Shown here in pieces: positions 17,901-26,071 of a stretch of 64,000 nucleotides of DNA (position 1 is its first letter; every line of letters starts with the position of its first letter). Made by a program: the position numbers and the translations under genes. Location of the stretch: positions 124,001-188,000 of the forward strand of contig JAFLCU010000004.1 of assembly GCA_017303355.1 (NCBI GenBank). Direction: 5' to 3'. The stretch comes from Caulobacterales bacterium (GTDB lineage Bacteria; Pseudomonadota; Alphaproteobacteria; Caulobacterales; Aquidulcibacteraceae). The notes under the pieces are model-generated. The model searched no databases and was not told where the DNA came from. It worked only from the letters and a program-made list of their open reading frames with translations.

Positions 17901-18852
17901 GCGCAATTTGGCTTCAATGGGCTTTGCGCGGCAGGATGACGAGTTTGATCCCCGTGGAAATCTAATCCGGCGTTCTTTTTTTGATGCGGAGGGTGAGCCG
18001 TTCAGCTTCCAAGGATGCGCGGCTATGTATTCCGAATATGATGAGAGAGATCGGCAGCGGGAGGCGCGTTGTGTTGGTGCCCAAGGTCAGGCCGTTGTGG
18101 GGGAATGGCTTGGTGCTGCGATCCTGAGACGGACTTACGACACGCCGATACGCTCGACTGTGCTTTTTCTTGACGTGAGCGAGCGTCCGATGCGTACCAC
18201 CGACTCGGGGGTGTTCCAGGTTAGGGACACAACGAACGCTGCCGGAGAGATTGTTCGTCAGGAGTATCTTAGGCAGGATGGCAGGCCGATGCGTAATTCG
18301 TGGGGATACGCCACGGTGGAGACTTCGCGCGACGTTTTGGGCAACATCAGAGAAGAGCGTTATTTTGGTGAGACTGGGCGGCCTGCTTTGCGGACTAACG
18401 CATACGTGCCTAATGAAGAGCTAGAAGATCTGCTTGGGATGTGGCGAGGCTTTGCACTTGGAGGCGCTCTCTCACCGGAAGAGATCGAATCTATAGGCCA
18501 TGGCGGTTTTGCGCGAATTGTGCAGGACGTTGAACTTGGCCTTGGCCCCACGCGCCGAAGGTACATTGGCGTTAGGGGCGAGCCTGTAGCCGGATTTAAT
18601 GGATTTGCCGACGAGCGTTTCGAGCGAGATGCAATGGGACGCATTGTCTCTTACAGGGCTGTTTTCCCAGATGGCCGCGCCGCGCCCACCGTTCGCATCA
18701 CCTATAATGCAGCCGGAGACGCCTCCATGATCAGCTTCGTCGACGTACGGGGGCGGCCCGTCAACGGTCGCCAAGGCATCGCTGGTTATCGCATCTATTA
18801 CAATCGCGACTTCACCATCAACCGTGGCGAGCCCTTCACAGCGCCTGAATAG
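14953..18852 (+). CDS. TIR domain - transmembrane - YD-repeat protein
   Basis: The ATG at 14953 follows a strong gggaggggg ribosome site; a TTG at 14938 is less likely. The product has 1299 residues. Residues 7-125 are a TIR domain (YCAFISHRQNPDRP, VFRDDDELSVGESL, LCSPYTRQSEWVTREIEAF with candidate catalytic Glu95). A basic stretch (RRAQQRR) precedes one membrane helix at 199-221, predicting a cytoplasmic TIR and an exported C-terminus. The remaining 1080 residues are about 25 repeats of roughly 45 residues with pattern YDxxGNxxExxxFDxxGxP, like RHS/YD repeats but without an RHS core or toxin tail. The gene is A/T-richer than the chromosome. It is a likely membrane sensor with a TIR (NADase-type) effector. 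Confidence 0.8.
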   Translation: MARLAPRYCAFISHRQNPDRPVAIRLARALEAFRTPRSLVAEGHPARLGVVFRDDDELSVGESLSETLQSALQRSDHLIVLCSPYTRQSEWVTREIEAFQSMDRSDHIIAVVTDGDPSEVVPPQIHRRKITEESSDVSPASHWVDGETIVADLRPREDESAATTFRKVVLKIASAILGCNYDDLVNRSELVRRAQQRRVIAATLGAFVVVVGAVWLMYSSFFATHTRYFVDYAERWGVPVGVGELNTGQQRVRTLSYRIRTRAGHVVELARVNGSGTPISLGYIWGLNIRSEAEGAGDNVVRWTYAYDGDVLSAVTSYDANGVRIQRSSYNCSTDHRECVSRFEAGLGLVSGQRNAAASLDARDPNATRSAIGQHRLLFDETGLLWERHFETIGGVRTRDSVGAFGIAYAYSPSGQITERRLLDTAGNTLVGRAGVAVVRYGYDGQNELSHIDFLDVGDHLISSEGGVASIAIERTRGNPIHVRFFDTSSNLVTSTVWRVSQWTYDYDNRGNLVERVALSVSGDPATSSSGFSKQRFEYDHHGRIISYEMYSPSDERILVPSWGFFRGRFEYDNLGRRISVSAEGIDDEPTLNRDTYAAARMTVALNRDGHQVSVRFWGVDGHLMLTSNWGCAGFDYERDSAGRILQSVCIGIDGSPTIGKYGWAAQTQRYDENGNLVEEAFYDVENQPALQTPALYSRASYAYDELGNLVERTYFDQGGSLTLNRTSGAARQTFNYDSRGLVLSIVSFDELDQRFRNLYNGCATERLEYDGAGRETRFACYDGEDRLTLSKVNGAAVTESTYDERGLVLSQALFGVNEEPVLGNDGLHRVEHRYDERGNEIEQIIWGRNNDRGYSRTIGGSGVRWIYDSRNLKIEGQVRDVGSYETGGIRCNAPTWRNEHDEMGQVIRQSYHHSDGSPFACPGGVHAIRRGFDATGNIVERLYVDVNEHPVADRDGTARLVSRYDALGRTTRVEMFGADGHPRNLASMGFARQDDEFDPRGNLIRRSFFDAEGEPFSFQGCAAMYSEYDERDRQREARCVGAQGQAVVGEWLGAAILRRTYDTPIRSTVLFLDVSERPMRTTDSGVFQVRDTTNAAGEIVRQEYLRQDGRPMRNSWGYATVETSRDVLGNIREERYFGETGRPALRTNAYVPNEELEDLLGMWRGFALGGALSPEEIESIGHGGFARIVQDVELGLGPTRRRYIGVRGEPVAGFNGFADERFERDAMGRIVSYRAVFPDGRAAPTVRITYNAAGDASMISFVDVRGRPVNGRQGIAGYRIYYNRDFTINRGEPFTAPE

Positions 18853-18862
18853 GCACTTTTAT

Positions 18863-18906
18863 GTCGGAATATCAAGAAGATGCAGCGCGGTTGAGACTAT
18901 TCCGAC
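18863..18906. terminator. Bidirectional stem between convergent island genes
   Basis: gtcggaata (18863-18871) and tattccgac (18898-18906) form a perfect 9-base-pair stem with a 26-base loop. It fills the 56-base gap between the TIR gene stop and the stop of the convergent gene, so it may end both transcripts. The loop is long and there is no strong U-tract. Confidence 0.4.
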
Positions 18907-18908
18907 GG

Positions 18909-21080
18909 TCAAATTACGGAGAGATAGTGGCGCTGCATGATACCGTGTTTTTTCCGCCAACCTAACAAACCCAGACTGCCTTTACAGGCGGCATAAAGAG
19001 CACCCAATGCGATCGAGGGACCTGAGAAATTTTCCGACAGAACTAGTGGGCTAATCACGCCCAACGCCACGCCGTCTGCAACGGAGAAGCCCGCGAAGAG
19101 AGCTTCTGACTTAAACGCTTTCCTCTTTTTGGATTCCCATTCCTCCATTTGCCCTTTCATAAAGCGCTGCGTCACATGCGAGGAGTCGTATCCGTCGAAG
19201 CGTTCATGCTTTTCGACTTCTAACAAGCAAGACTTCATCGTACCGCGCCACTCCGCAAACAGCTCCTCATTGAGGCGCATGTTGACGAAATCCGCGTCGG
19301 TCAGCTTGTCGTGACGTGGCCGCAAGAAGGCGTCGAAGCGATTCACGAAAACCTTGTCTGTCGCTCCGATATAGTGATCGACCGATAGTTTGAGATCACC
19401 TTCGCTCGTAGACGCCCAGTCAAGCGCCTCAAGTACAGCGTAAAGTGAGTAACCGTGACGGTGTGAAAAATTAGGTGAGTACTCCATGCCGTTAACTTCT
19501 AAGTATCGTAGATACGAAGCGACGTGATAGAGATGATCTAACCACTCTCCCAATCCATCCTCACCTCGGTCAATCGCGCCTAAATCCCGGAAGAAACCGT
19601 CGCGCCAGGGGACATTCTCAGCTCCTCCTTCCTCTTCCGCACGGACCTTGGCTGCTTCGATAACACTTGGGGGCAAGCCAAACGAATCGAGATGCCCTGC
19701 CGCCATCGCGGTACCGATGTAAGCCGCAAGTGTCTCCACCAAGGCGTAGGAAGTTTCTTCGCGAAAACGCCAACGCCCAAATTGGCTGTCATTGCGGGAC
19801 GCGCCAGGTAGGCGTGCGGTCAAAAAGCAGTGCGGGATAACAAGGCCCCCTCGGATAAGGGTGGCCAGTGTTTTGACGTTGACTAGACATTTACGCAGCA
19901 GTTCCAAATGAGTTGTGTGGACCGTGGCGGGTAGGATTTGCTGTCCCCCATGCCGGTATGACCGACTGTTGATGGCTTCGAGAATGGGATCCAATATTTG
20001 CGAAAGAGGATCTTCGTACAGAACTTTGTGCGCGAAGAGCAACAACGAGCGCGCCTCGCCGTGCCATACAGGTGGAGTGTGATCGAACAAGATGTGATTG
20101 TCGCCACGCCGCACGCCAAGAACCTGCCGGCGTACAATCGCCGGAATGATCTCACCCTTCTCGGCCTCTGGGTATCTTACCACCCTAAAATGTGTGTCGA
20201 GATTCTCCTTTAGCAACCCGAGACGCGCTTGCACGTCAACGAGGTCCATATGCTCGAAGTCAATTCGCTCAAGGCTCTCTTCAAACGCATGCTCAAAGCA
20301 AGAGACATAGTTGAAGCCCTCGTAAACCTCGTACTTTTGCGGACGAGGAGTCGATGGGCGTTCCCAGTTGATCGAAGTTATATCCAGCCCGGACCATCGA
20401 AACAGGTCTTCCCACTTCGCGTCCTTCGGCTGTTCGTTCCTTCTGTATGGCATATGCAATCGCGCGGAGGTGATATCCAGAAGACCGGCACCCTTCAACA
20501 CGGCAATCATTTCCAATGACAGATCAATTCGCCCCATTGCTGCGAGTCGACCCACGAACCGCATCCACGCGGATGCCGGCAAACGTGTAGTCGCATCTTC
20601 AATTAGCCATCGCAGCAATTCCCCTCTGTCCTTCGCCAACCTAAGCGGCAGCGAATACTCTTCTAAAAAAGATTCAAACTGCTCGAAACAAAAAGCATCT
20701 CGACAATGGCCAGCGCTAAACTGAATAAGGCGAATAAGGTCCGCGCCAACATCGTTTGTGATGTAGCATTTTTCCGACCGATCATCGATTTCTAAAGAGA
20801 CTTCGATTTCGGCATACTGTCTGGCAAAGCGCAAATGGGCATTGTCTGTTTCAATGCCGTCCGAAGAGCCGGACAACTCAAAGGTCACTTCTCTATCTTC
20901 ATGAAACCATGGTTCTATGGCGGCTAATAGGTGACCATCGAAGTACGCAGAACCGCAATTGCCGGCGTAGCAAATCTCTATCTCAATCAGAGGGTCTTCA
21001 AAATCTGCGGAAACGCAGCAAGCGCGAAATACTCGGTCTGTGTCGCGCCACTCCAGTTTCTCACGCCGAAATATGCTCAT
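18909..21080 (-). CDS. Large protein of unknown family, convergent to the TIR gene
   Basis: The ATG at 21078-21080 is preceded by AGGTGA (a GTG three codons earlier also fits), giving 723 residues. I recognise no domain. The N-terminal 120 residues look beta-rich (EIEICYAGNCGSAYFDGHLL, VTFELSGSS). The middle is helical with many aromatic and acidic residues. Near the C-terminus (about 660-705) is a hydrophobic, Gly/Ala-rich stretch (VADGVALGVISPLVLSENF, IALGALYAACKGSLGLLGW) that could insert in a membrane. The gene is A/T-rich like the TIR gene and belongs to the same cargo block. An effector or accessory defence role is a guess from context. Confidence 0.7.
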   Translation of the reverse strand: MSIFRREKLEWRDTDRVFRACCVSADFEDPLIEIEICYAGNCGSAYFDGHLLAAIEPWFHEDREVTFELSGSSDGIETDNAHLRFARQYAEIEVSLEIDDRSEKCYITNDVGADLIRLIQFSAGHCRDAFCFEQFESFLEEYSLPLRLAKDRGELLRWLIEDATTRLPASAWMRFVGRLAAMGRIDLSLEMIAVLKGAGLLDITSARLHMPYRRNEQPKDAKWEDLFRWSGLDITSINWERPSTPRPQKYEVYEGFNYVSCFEHAFEESLERIDFEHMDLVDVQARLGLLKENLDTHFRVVRYPEAEKGEIIPAIVRRQVLGVRRGDNHILFDHTPPVWHGEARSLLLFAHKVLYEDPLSQILDPILEAINSRSYRHGGQQILPATVHTTHLELLRKCLVNVKTLATLIRGGLVIPHCFLTARLPGASRNDSQFGRWRFREETSYALVETLAAYIGTAMAAGHLDSFGLPPSVIEAAKVRAEEEGGAENVPWRDGFFRDLGAIDRGEDGLGEWLDHLYHVASYLRYLEVNGMEYSPNFSHRHGYSLYAVLEALDWASTSEGDLKLSVDHYIGATDKVFVNRFDAFLRPRHDKLTDADFVNMRLNEELFAEWRGTMKSCLLEVEKHERFDGYDSSHVTQRFMKGQMEEWESKKRKAFKSEALFAGFSVADGVALGVISPLVLSENFSGPSIALGALYAACKGSLGLLGWRKKHGIMQRHYLSVI

Positions 21081-21158
21081 ATATATCACCTACCTTCCCG
21101 TGATTGGTCCACATAGAAGGTCTAATAGGAAACCGGCCAGCCCGCAGATGCTGACGTT

Positions 21159-21515
21159 TTATTGCCAAGTCAACATTTCCAAGAATCCCTGAAACCGCAC
21201 CTCAGCATCGGCGCCCGCGTCGGGGTCGCCGTCATCGAGCGGGCCGGCATATTCAAACCACACGCGCACGAACAGCAACAGCGTCTCCTTGATAAGCGCC
21301 AGTTCGCGGGCGCGGGCATGATCGCGTTTGTCAAGCCGGTCGAGCCGCGCGCGGATCGAAGCGGCGAGCGTTTCGCCGGTTTCGTCCAGCAGCACGTGGC
21401 GGATCGCGTCGTTGGCGGCGCGCGAGAGCGTGAGGCCGCGGCGTTTGCCCTCGGCCTCGATCGCTTCGGCGACATCGGCGTCGAGATGCAGCGTGAGCTG
21501 GCGTTTCGCGGTCAT
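21159..21515 (-). CDS. Ribbon-helix-helix mobilization accessory protein
   Basis: The 118-residue protein starts with a ribbon-helix-helix DNA-binding pattern (QLTLHLDADVAEAIEAEGKR, then GLTLSRAANDAIRHVL). A helical second half follows (LDKRDHARARELALIKETLL). Its start overlaps the stop of the VirD4-like gene by 4 bases, so it is translationally coupled in the mobilization operon. Such proteins in mobilizable elements bind near oriT or act as MobC/TraD-like accessory factors; the precise role is inference. Confidence 0.75.
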   Translation of the reverse strand: MTAKRQLTLHLDADVAEAIEAEGKRRGLTLSRAANDAIRHVLLDETGETLAASIRARLDRLDKRDHARARELALIKETLLLFVRVWFEYAGPLDDGDPDAGADAEVRFQGFLEMLTWQ

Positions 21516-23389
21516 ATCTGTCGTTCCTCACGATCCTTCTTGTCCGGCGTTGGCGCCGCGCGGCGCGTCAGCGCGCGGCGCAGTTTCGAGCCGCCGATGG
21601 GCGCGCGTAGATTTATTTCAGTATTCTCCGGCATCGGCAGCGCAGCGGGTGCGCCAACCGTCGGCGACGCCGACGGTGCCTCCCAATCATTTGGCGGGCG
21701 CGGTAGAGACGCGATGTCCCGGAAAGCCGGCGCGGCGCGATCGGAGACGAGCGAGCGGCAATGGATCGGTTTCATGCCCGCCAGCAAGAGCAACACTTCA
21801 CCCGCCTCCGCACGTTGCAATGCCTCTGGCGCAGCAACCCACGCATCGGCGCGTTCCCAGCGCGGCAAAAGCCAGCGCCATATTCTACCCGCTTGATGTT
21901 CCCAGCGCTTCCACACACGCACTTGCCCGGCCAACGCAGCCGCCATCGCCGCGCTCGGCTCGGTCTGTGGGCCGAGCGCGGCGATGGCGGCGAACGCCTC
22001 CCGTATTTCTTCCCCACGATCGTCGGCATCGGCGCCGATCAGTGCGCTGGCCTTGCTCGCGCACGCGGCCTGAACCAGGAAACGCACCCCGCGTTCGGAG
22101 GTGCCGCACGTCGGCCCGTCGAACAGCGGCAGAGCCTTTGGCCTTCCCGGCCATTGCGCGGCGGCAGGTTTGGAATCGGCAATCAGTGCGGCGAGCGCAT
22201 CAGCTTCAATGACGACGAGCAGCTCTCGTTGCTTGCGGCGGCCGAGGTGGTCGAGATCGGACGCGAGTGCGCAGGCCGCGACAAGCTGCGCCAACAGCGC
22301 CGAAACCAGCGGCGCCGTCATTCTTTCCTTTCCGGGCGGCATTTGGATGATGAGCGAAGCCGGCTCGTCGCCCGCCACCAGATCGGCGAAGCGGAGCTGA
22401 TGGCCTTCGGTGACAAGCGCATGATCGCCATCGGCGAACAGCCGCAAGCGAATATCTATATCGCGCAGCAAACGCAGTGCTGCTTCGCCGTCGCGGCGCC
22501 AATAGCGCGCGATGCGCGTAAGTTCACCCGTCGCGGGGCCTAGATCGGTGGAGACAGTTTCGGCCCAACGGGCGCAGAACTCCGCCAAGCGCCGCCCCGG
22601 ATCGGCCAGCGCTTGGCGCATGCCGGAGAATGAACGCATGGGCGCCGGCGCGTAAGCCAGCGTGTCGAGCATGAGCGCGGCGAAGCTCGCTGACAGCACG
22701 CCGTCCTCGCTGCGCAGGAAGCCGCGCGCGAGCGTCAGGGCATCGCTCCAGGCATGGACGCCGCCGCGAATCCCGAGCACCGGATTGACGGCAATGGAAT
22801 CGGCACGACCCGGCGTGAACCGCAGCACGTCCCGGCGGGGCAGACGCGAAGAGAGATCGCGCGCCTCGATCAGCACCAGCGCGCCACGCCAGCTCGCCAT
22901 CGCGGCGATCAGCGCATCGTCGGTATGAACCTGCGCGCCGAGCAGCAGCGCGTGTCCACGCGGCGCGCGCAGGATGTGTTCTCGCGACAAGGCATGACGA
23001 CGCATGCCGCCCAGCGCCAAACCATCGTCCCGCAATAGCCCGTATTGGCTCATTCTGCCCCAACGCTCGAAGCCCGGACGCCAGAGGCGCAGCGCGATGG
23101 TCGGAGGTTCAATCGCGGCGATCAGCGCGGCCAATCCGAACACCGCCAGCGACGCCATGACGATGAGCGCGACGTGCAACAGCGCCATCCACGCATCATG
23201 CAGAATCCATCGCGCGGTCCAGTTTAGCGCGGCCCACGGCGCATAGAGCTTGACGCCGCCCACCATTGCGAGCGGCTCGCCCAACGCCTCATGCTGACCG
23301 AATGCCCAGGCGACGAATTGCGTCGCCGTCGCCAGCATGAGCGCGACGGCGGCCGCCATCACCAACACGAATCGGCCCCACGCCGTCAT
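21512..23389 (-). CDS. VirD4/TraG-like coupling protein homologue without Walker motifs
   Basis: The 625-residue protein has two N-terminal membrane helices (residues 7-30 and about 66-92) and the linear plan of a type IV coupling protein. The part after the helices reads HALLLGAQVHTDDALIAAMASWRGALVLIEA. In VirD4/TraG the segment before SWRG-like residues is the P-loop (GxxxxGKG/S); here it reads GAQVHTDD. The Walker B position (ELLVVIEADALAALI) lacks the Asp-Glu pair. It is divergent from the relaxase gene. It may be a structural or docking derivative that recruits the relaxosome, or a pseudoenzyme that works with a helper ATPase. Confidence 0.65.
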   Translation of the reverse strand: MTAWGRFVLVMAAAVALMLATATQFVAWAFGQHEALGEPLAMVGGVKLYAPWAALNWTARWILHDAWMALLHVALIVMASLAVFGLAALIAAIEPPTIALRLWRPGFERWGRMSQYGLLRDDGLALGGMRRHALSREHILRAPRGHALLLGAQVHTDDALIAAMASWRGALVLIEARDLSSRLPRRDVLRFTPGRADSIAVNPVLGIRGGVHAWSDALTLARGFLRSEDGVLSASFAALMLDTLAYAPAPMRSFSGMRQALADPGRRLAEFCARWAETVSTDLGPATGELTRIARYWRRDGEAALRLLRDIDIRLRLFADGDHALVTEGHQLRFADLVAGDEPASLIIQMPPGKERMTAPLVSALLAQLVAACALASDLDHLGRRKQRELLVVIEADALAALIADSKPAAAQWPGRPKALPLFDGPTCGTSERGVRFLVQAACASKASALIGADADDRGEEIREAFAAIAALGPQTEPSAAMAAALAGQVRVWKRWEHQAGRIWRWLLPRWERADAWVAAPEALQRAEAGEVLLLLAGMKPIHCRSLVSDRAAPAFRDIASLPRPPNDWEAPSASPTVGAPAALPMPENTEINLRAPIGGSKLRRALTRRAAPTPDKKDREERQI

Positions 23390-23644
23390 GCGCGAACGCC
23401 TTTTCCGCCCATTACAGCTTGGCTTCGCCCAGCCCGATTGTCGTCATAAGTCGTCGCGCGTCGCATTGCTTCATCTATACTTGTATATATTGTAATAATC
23501 GCAAAAAATTCGGCTTAGAGCAAGATAAAGAGCGAGTTTTATTTGATTCTGGCCCTTGGTTTTGCTAGTGTTTCTGCAAGTTACGGAACGCCGGGCAAAT
23601 TTCCCGCCGGCCCGTCACAGTCCGCGAAAACAGGCAGAACGCCG
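23390..23644. other. Divergent mobilization intergenic region, candidate oriT
   Basis: This 255-base gap lies between the divergent VirD4-like and relaxase genes, the usual place for oriT in mobilizable elements. It contains an A/T-rich core (about 23474-23505, tatacttgtatatattg) in an otherwise GC-rich area and an inverted repeat cgccggg-caaattt-cccgccgg near 23590-23610. I could not identify a known nic consensus. Confidence 0.4.
23543..23571 (+). promoter_or_regulatory. Likely promoter of the relaxase gene
   Basis: TTGATT (23543-23548) and TAGTGT (23566-23571) are separated by 17 bases, a fair sigma-70-type match, 73 bases before the relaxase start. It lies just downstream of the A/T-rich core, so relaxase binding at oriT could repress it; that is inference. 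Confidence 0.45.
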
Positions 23645-25411
23645 ATGTTCGAGAAGACCCCGTTCAGTGCGCGCAACGCGCTCCGCGACGCCAAAGAGGA
23701 CGTGCTGCGCATCAGAATCCTGCGCGCACGGAAGGGCGGCGGCGGAAGCGGCGCGCGCATCTCGCTCGGCAAGCAGCTTGGCTCAACGCTGGCCGGGAAG
23801 AAGGTGGGGCTTGGTCGCCGCGCCGGTCATGGCGCGCGGCCGTTCGCGGCGGACGGACGCCAGCGCGTGGTAGTAAAGGTCAGTTTCCGCTCGCACTTCG
23901 CGCGCGGCGGCGGCGCAGGCGGCGGCAATCTGGCGGCCCACGCCTCCTATTTGCAGCGCGACGGTGCCGAGCGCGAACGCGAGAAAGGCCGCTTCTACGA
24001 TGCGGCGCAGGACGAAGCGCGCGACGCGCCGGAGCGTTTGCAGGAATGGGCCGAGAAGGACAAGCGCCATTTCCGCCTCGTGCTGGCGCCGGAGAGCGGC
24101 GCGCGGATCGTCGCCGAGGACGGGCATCTGAAGGACTTCACGCGGGAGACGATGGCGCGGATCGAACGTGATCTTGGCGTCAAGTTGGATTGGCTGGGAA
24201 TCGACCACCACAACACCGATAATCCGCACAGCCATGTTATTGTGCGCGGCGTGCGCCGCGATGGCGTCGAACTCATCATCCCGCGCGAATACGTTTCTCA
24301 CGGTCTGCGCGAAGCGGCGCGCGAGGTGGCGACCGACAGGATCGGCGCGCGCGGGCGCGATGACGAACGGCTCAAGCTCTATCGGGAAATCCACGGACGC
24401 GGCTTCAACCGGCTCGATCAGGCCATCGAGCGCGAACTTGGCCAGCGTTCGGAGATATTGATGCAGCGGCTGGGCGAAGGCCGCGATCCCGCCTTCGCCG
24501 CCGCGCTGAAGGCCCGTGCGCAGGAATTGGCGCGCATCGGTCTAGCGCATGAAACGCGGCGCAATGTGCTCGCCTTCGAGCGGGATTGGACCGAGCGGCT
24601 GAAAGCCATGCGCTCCATCGACGTGCGGCGCGAGCTGGCGCGGGCGCGGCTCTATGAAAAGAGCATGGGCCGCGTCGAAGGCCAAGTGCTGGAATTGGGG
24701 CCGCGCGGGGAAACGCCTGATCGCGGCGTGCTGGTTGTGGAGACGCCCGACAAGGGACTGCTGGTGCTCAACACCTCGATGGAGGTCGTCGCCGATCTGC
24801 AGCGCGGCTCGCTGGTGGCGCTGACGCCGGAAGGCCGGCGCGGTGGCGTCGAGCGGCTCTCCTTTCATTCCCCGGAAGAGCAGAGCCGGGTTTGGGCGCG
24901 AACCGAACTGGACCGTGAATTGGACGGCGTTTCACGCGGCGAGCCGCCGCGTCTGCCCGATATGCCCTGCGTGCGCGAAGCCTTGGAACAGCGCGCGCAG
25001 CTTATGGAACATCAGGGCTTCGGCGCGCGCGACGGCAGCGGCAGATTCCATTTCCGCGATGGCGCAATGGACGCCTTGAAAGAGAACGAGTTGAAGCACG
25101 AGGGCAAGCTCGCCGCGCGCCATCGACATGGCCTCTTCCGCGACATGACACCTGGCAGCGACGGTCAGCAGTTTGGGCGCGGCGGCTTCGGCGGCGAGGA
25201 ACCGTGGAATGTGCGCGACACCAAGGAATTGTTCGCCGGCAAGACGGCGATCCTGGAGCGCGGCCGTGACATTGTGCTGGCGCCGATGCAGCCGGGAATG
25301 GACATCGGGCCGGGAGACAGCGTGGCGCTCGATCTCACCAACCAGATGGCGAAGGCGCCGGAACTGTCGATGACGAAATTGATGGGACGCGGACTCGGGC
25401 TTGAGCTTTGA
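23645..25411 (+). CDS. VirD2-family relaxase with DUF3363-like C-terminus
   Basis: From the ATG at 23645 the protein has 588 residues. The relaxase domain holds KVSFRSHFARGGGAGGGNLA, a Tyr (ASYLQRDGAE) and the metal-binding HUH-type segment GIDHHNTDNPHSHVIVRG. It would nick oriT and lead the strand to the transfer machinery. The second half (GVLVVETPDKGLLVLNTS, SLVALTPEGRRGGVERLSFH) resembles the DUF3363 part of long alphaproteobacterial relaxases. A longer in-frame start exists upstream but would overlap the promoter. It is the key gene of the mobilization module. Confidence 0.88.
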   Translation: MFEKTPFSARNALRDAKEDVLRIRILRARKGGGGSGARISLGKQLGSTLAGKKVGLGRRAGHGARPFAADGRQRVVVKVSFRSHFARGGGAGGGNLAAHASYLQRDGAEREREKGRFYDAAQDEARDAPERLQEWAEKDKRHFRLVLAPESGARIVAEDGHLKDFTRETMARIERDLGVKLDWLGIDHHNTDNPHSHVIVRGVRRDGVELIIPREYVSHGLREAAREVATDRIGARGRDDERLKLYREIHGRGFNRLDQAIERELGQRSEILMQRLGEGRDPAFAAALKARAQELARIGLAHETRRNVLAFERDWTERLKAMRSIDVRRELARARLYEKSMGRVEGQVLELGPRGETPDRGVLVVETPDKGLLVLNTSMEVVADLQRGSLVALTPEGRRGGVERLSFHSPEEQSRVWARTELDRELDGVSRGEPPRLPDMPCVREALEQRAQLMEHQGFGARDGSGRFHFRDGAMDALKENELKHEGKLAARHRHGLFRDMTPGSDGQQFGRGGFGGEEPWNVRDTKELFAGKTAILERGRDIVLAPMQPGMDIGPGDSVALDLTNQMAKAPELSMTKLMGRGLGLEL

Positions 25412-25462
25412 GGCCCGGCGCTTGCTGCGACGCCTTCATGTAACTCACGAAGGAGTGCGGCA

Positions 25463-25804
25463 ATGACGCGGCGCGCACGCAGGAAATCCCCTCAGAAGCG
25501 ATTGAGCGATCCGGGCCAGTTGGGCTTGTTCGATGCGGTTGAGACAGCGGCGACCACGCCGGCAAAGCAGCCGAAACCCGCGAAATCCAGCCGCGTGAAG
25601 CCTGCGTCATCGCCCGCGCGGGAGCGGCCTGTTGTGCTGAGTCCGCGCGAGGCGGCGCAATATCTGGGCGTGTCCGTGTCCACGCTCAAGGCGTGGCGCG
25701 CCAAGAAGATCGGTCCCAAATGGACCATGCGCGGCGCGCGTCTGATCGCCTATCGGCCCGCGGACCTTGAGCGTTTCCTTGATGAAAGCAGCGCCGGGCG
25801 CTGA
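25463..25804 (+). CDS. AlpA/excisionase-like HTH protein (with long basic head)
   Basis: The 113-residue protein has a basic, Pro/Lys-rich 50-residue head and then a MerR-like winged helix typical of excisionases: LSPREAAQYLGVSVSTLKAW and RGARLIAYRPADLERFLDE. Such proteins bend DNA at attachment sites or regulate integrase and transfer genes. It lies 51 bases after the relaxase gene on the same strand and may be cotranscribed. A similar but distinct copy follows at 26,072. Confidence 0.8.
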   Translation: MTRRARRKSPQKRLSDPGQLGLFDAVETAATTPAKQPKPAKSSRVKPASSPARERPVVLSPREAAQYLGVSVSTLKAWRAKKIGPKWTMRGARLIAYRPADLERFLDESSAGR

Positions 25805-26071
25805 AATCGACGTATTCGGTTTTCTTCTTGCGCGCGAATTATGGCCTTGGGCCATTGCGGGACAATAAGGGCCAACGGCGGTTGTTGCGGGCGCACCCGA
25901 GACAGCTTGACCCACATGCGGAAACAGCGGGAAACGCACTCTCGTGATCGCGTCGAATCGAGTTTTCAAACGATAGCAGAAAGCGTTGGCGCGGCGTGAT
26001 TGCTGGCGTTCTCATTCGCCTGTCAGGGCGTGTTTTGGCGTCCTGCATCATGGCTGAAAGGAGAGCGCACA

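Noticed and set aside
14953..18852. RHS polymorphic toxin
   Set aside because: Although the repeats are YD-like, there is no RHS core motif, no C-terminal toxin domain, no immunity gene following, and the N-terminus is a TIR domain with a membrane helix.
21512..23389. Active type IV coupling protein
   Set aside because: The P-loop and Walker B residues are absent, so calling it a functional ATPase is not supported.
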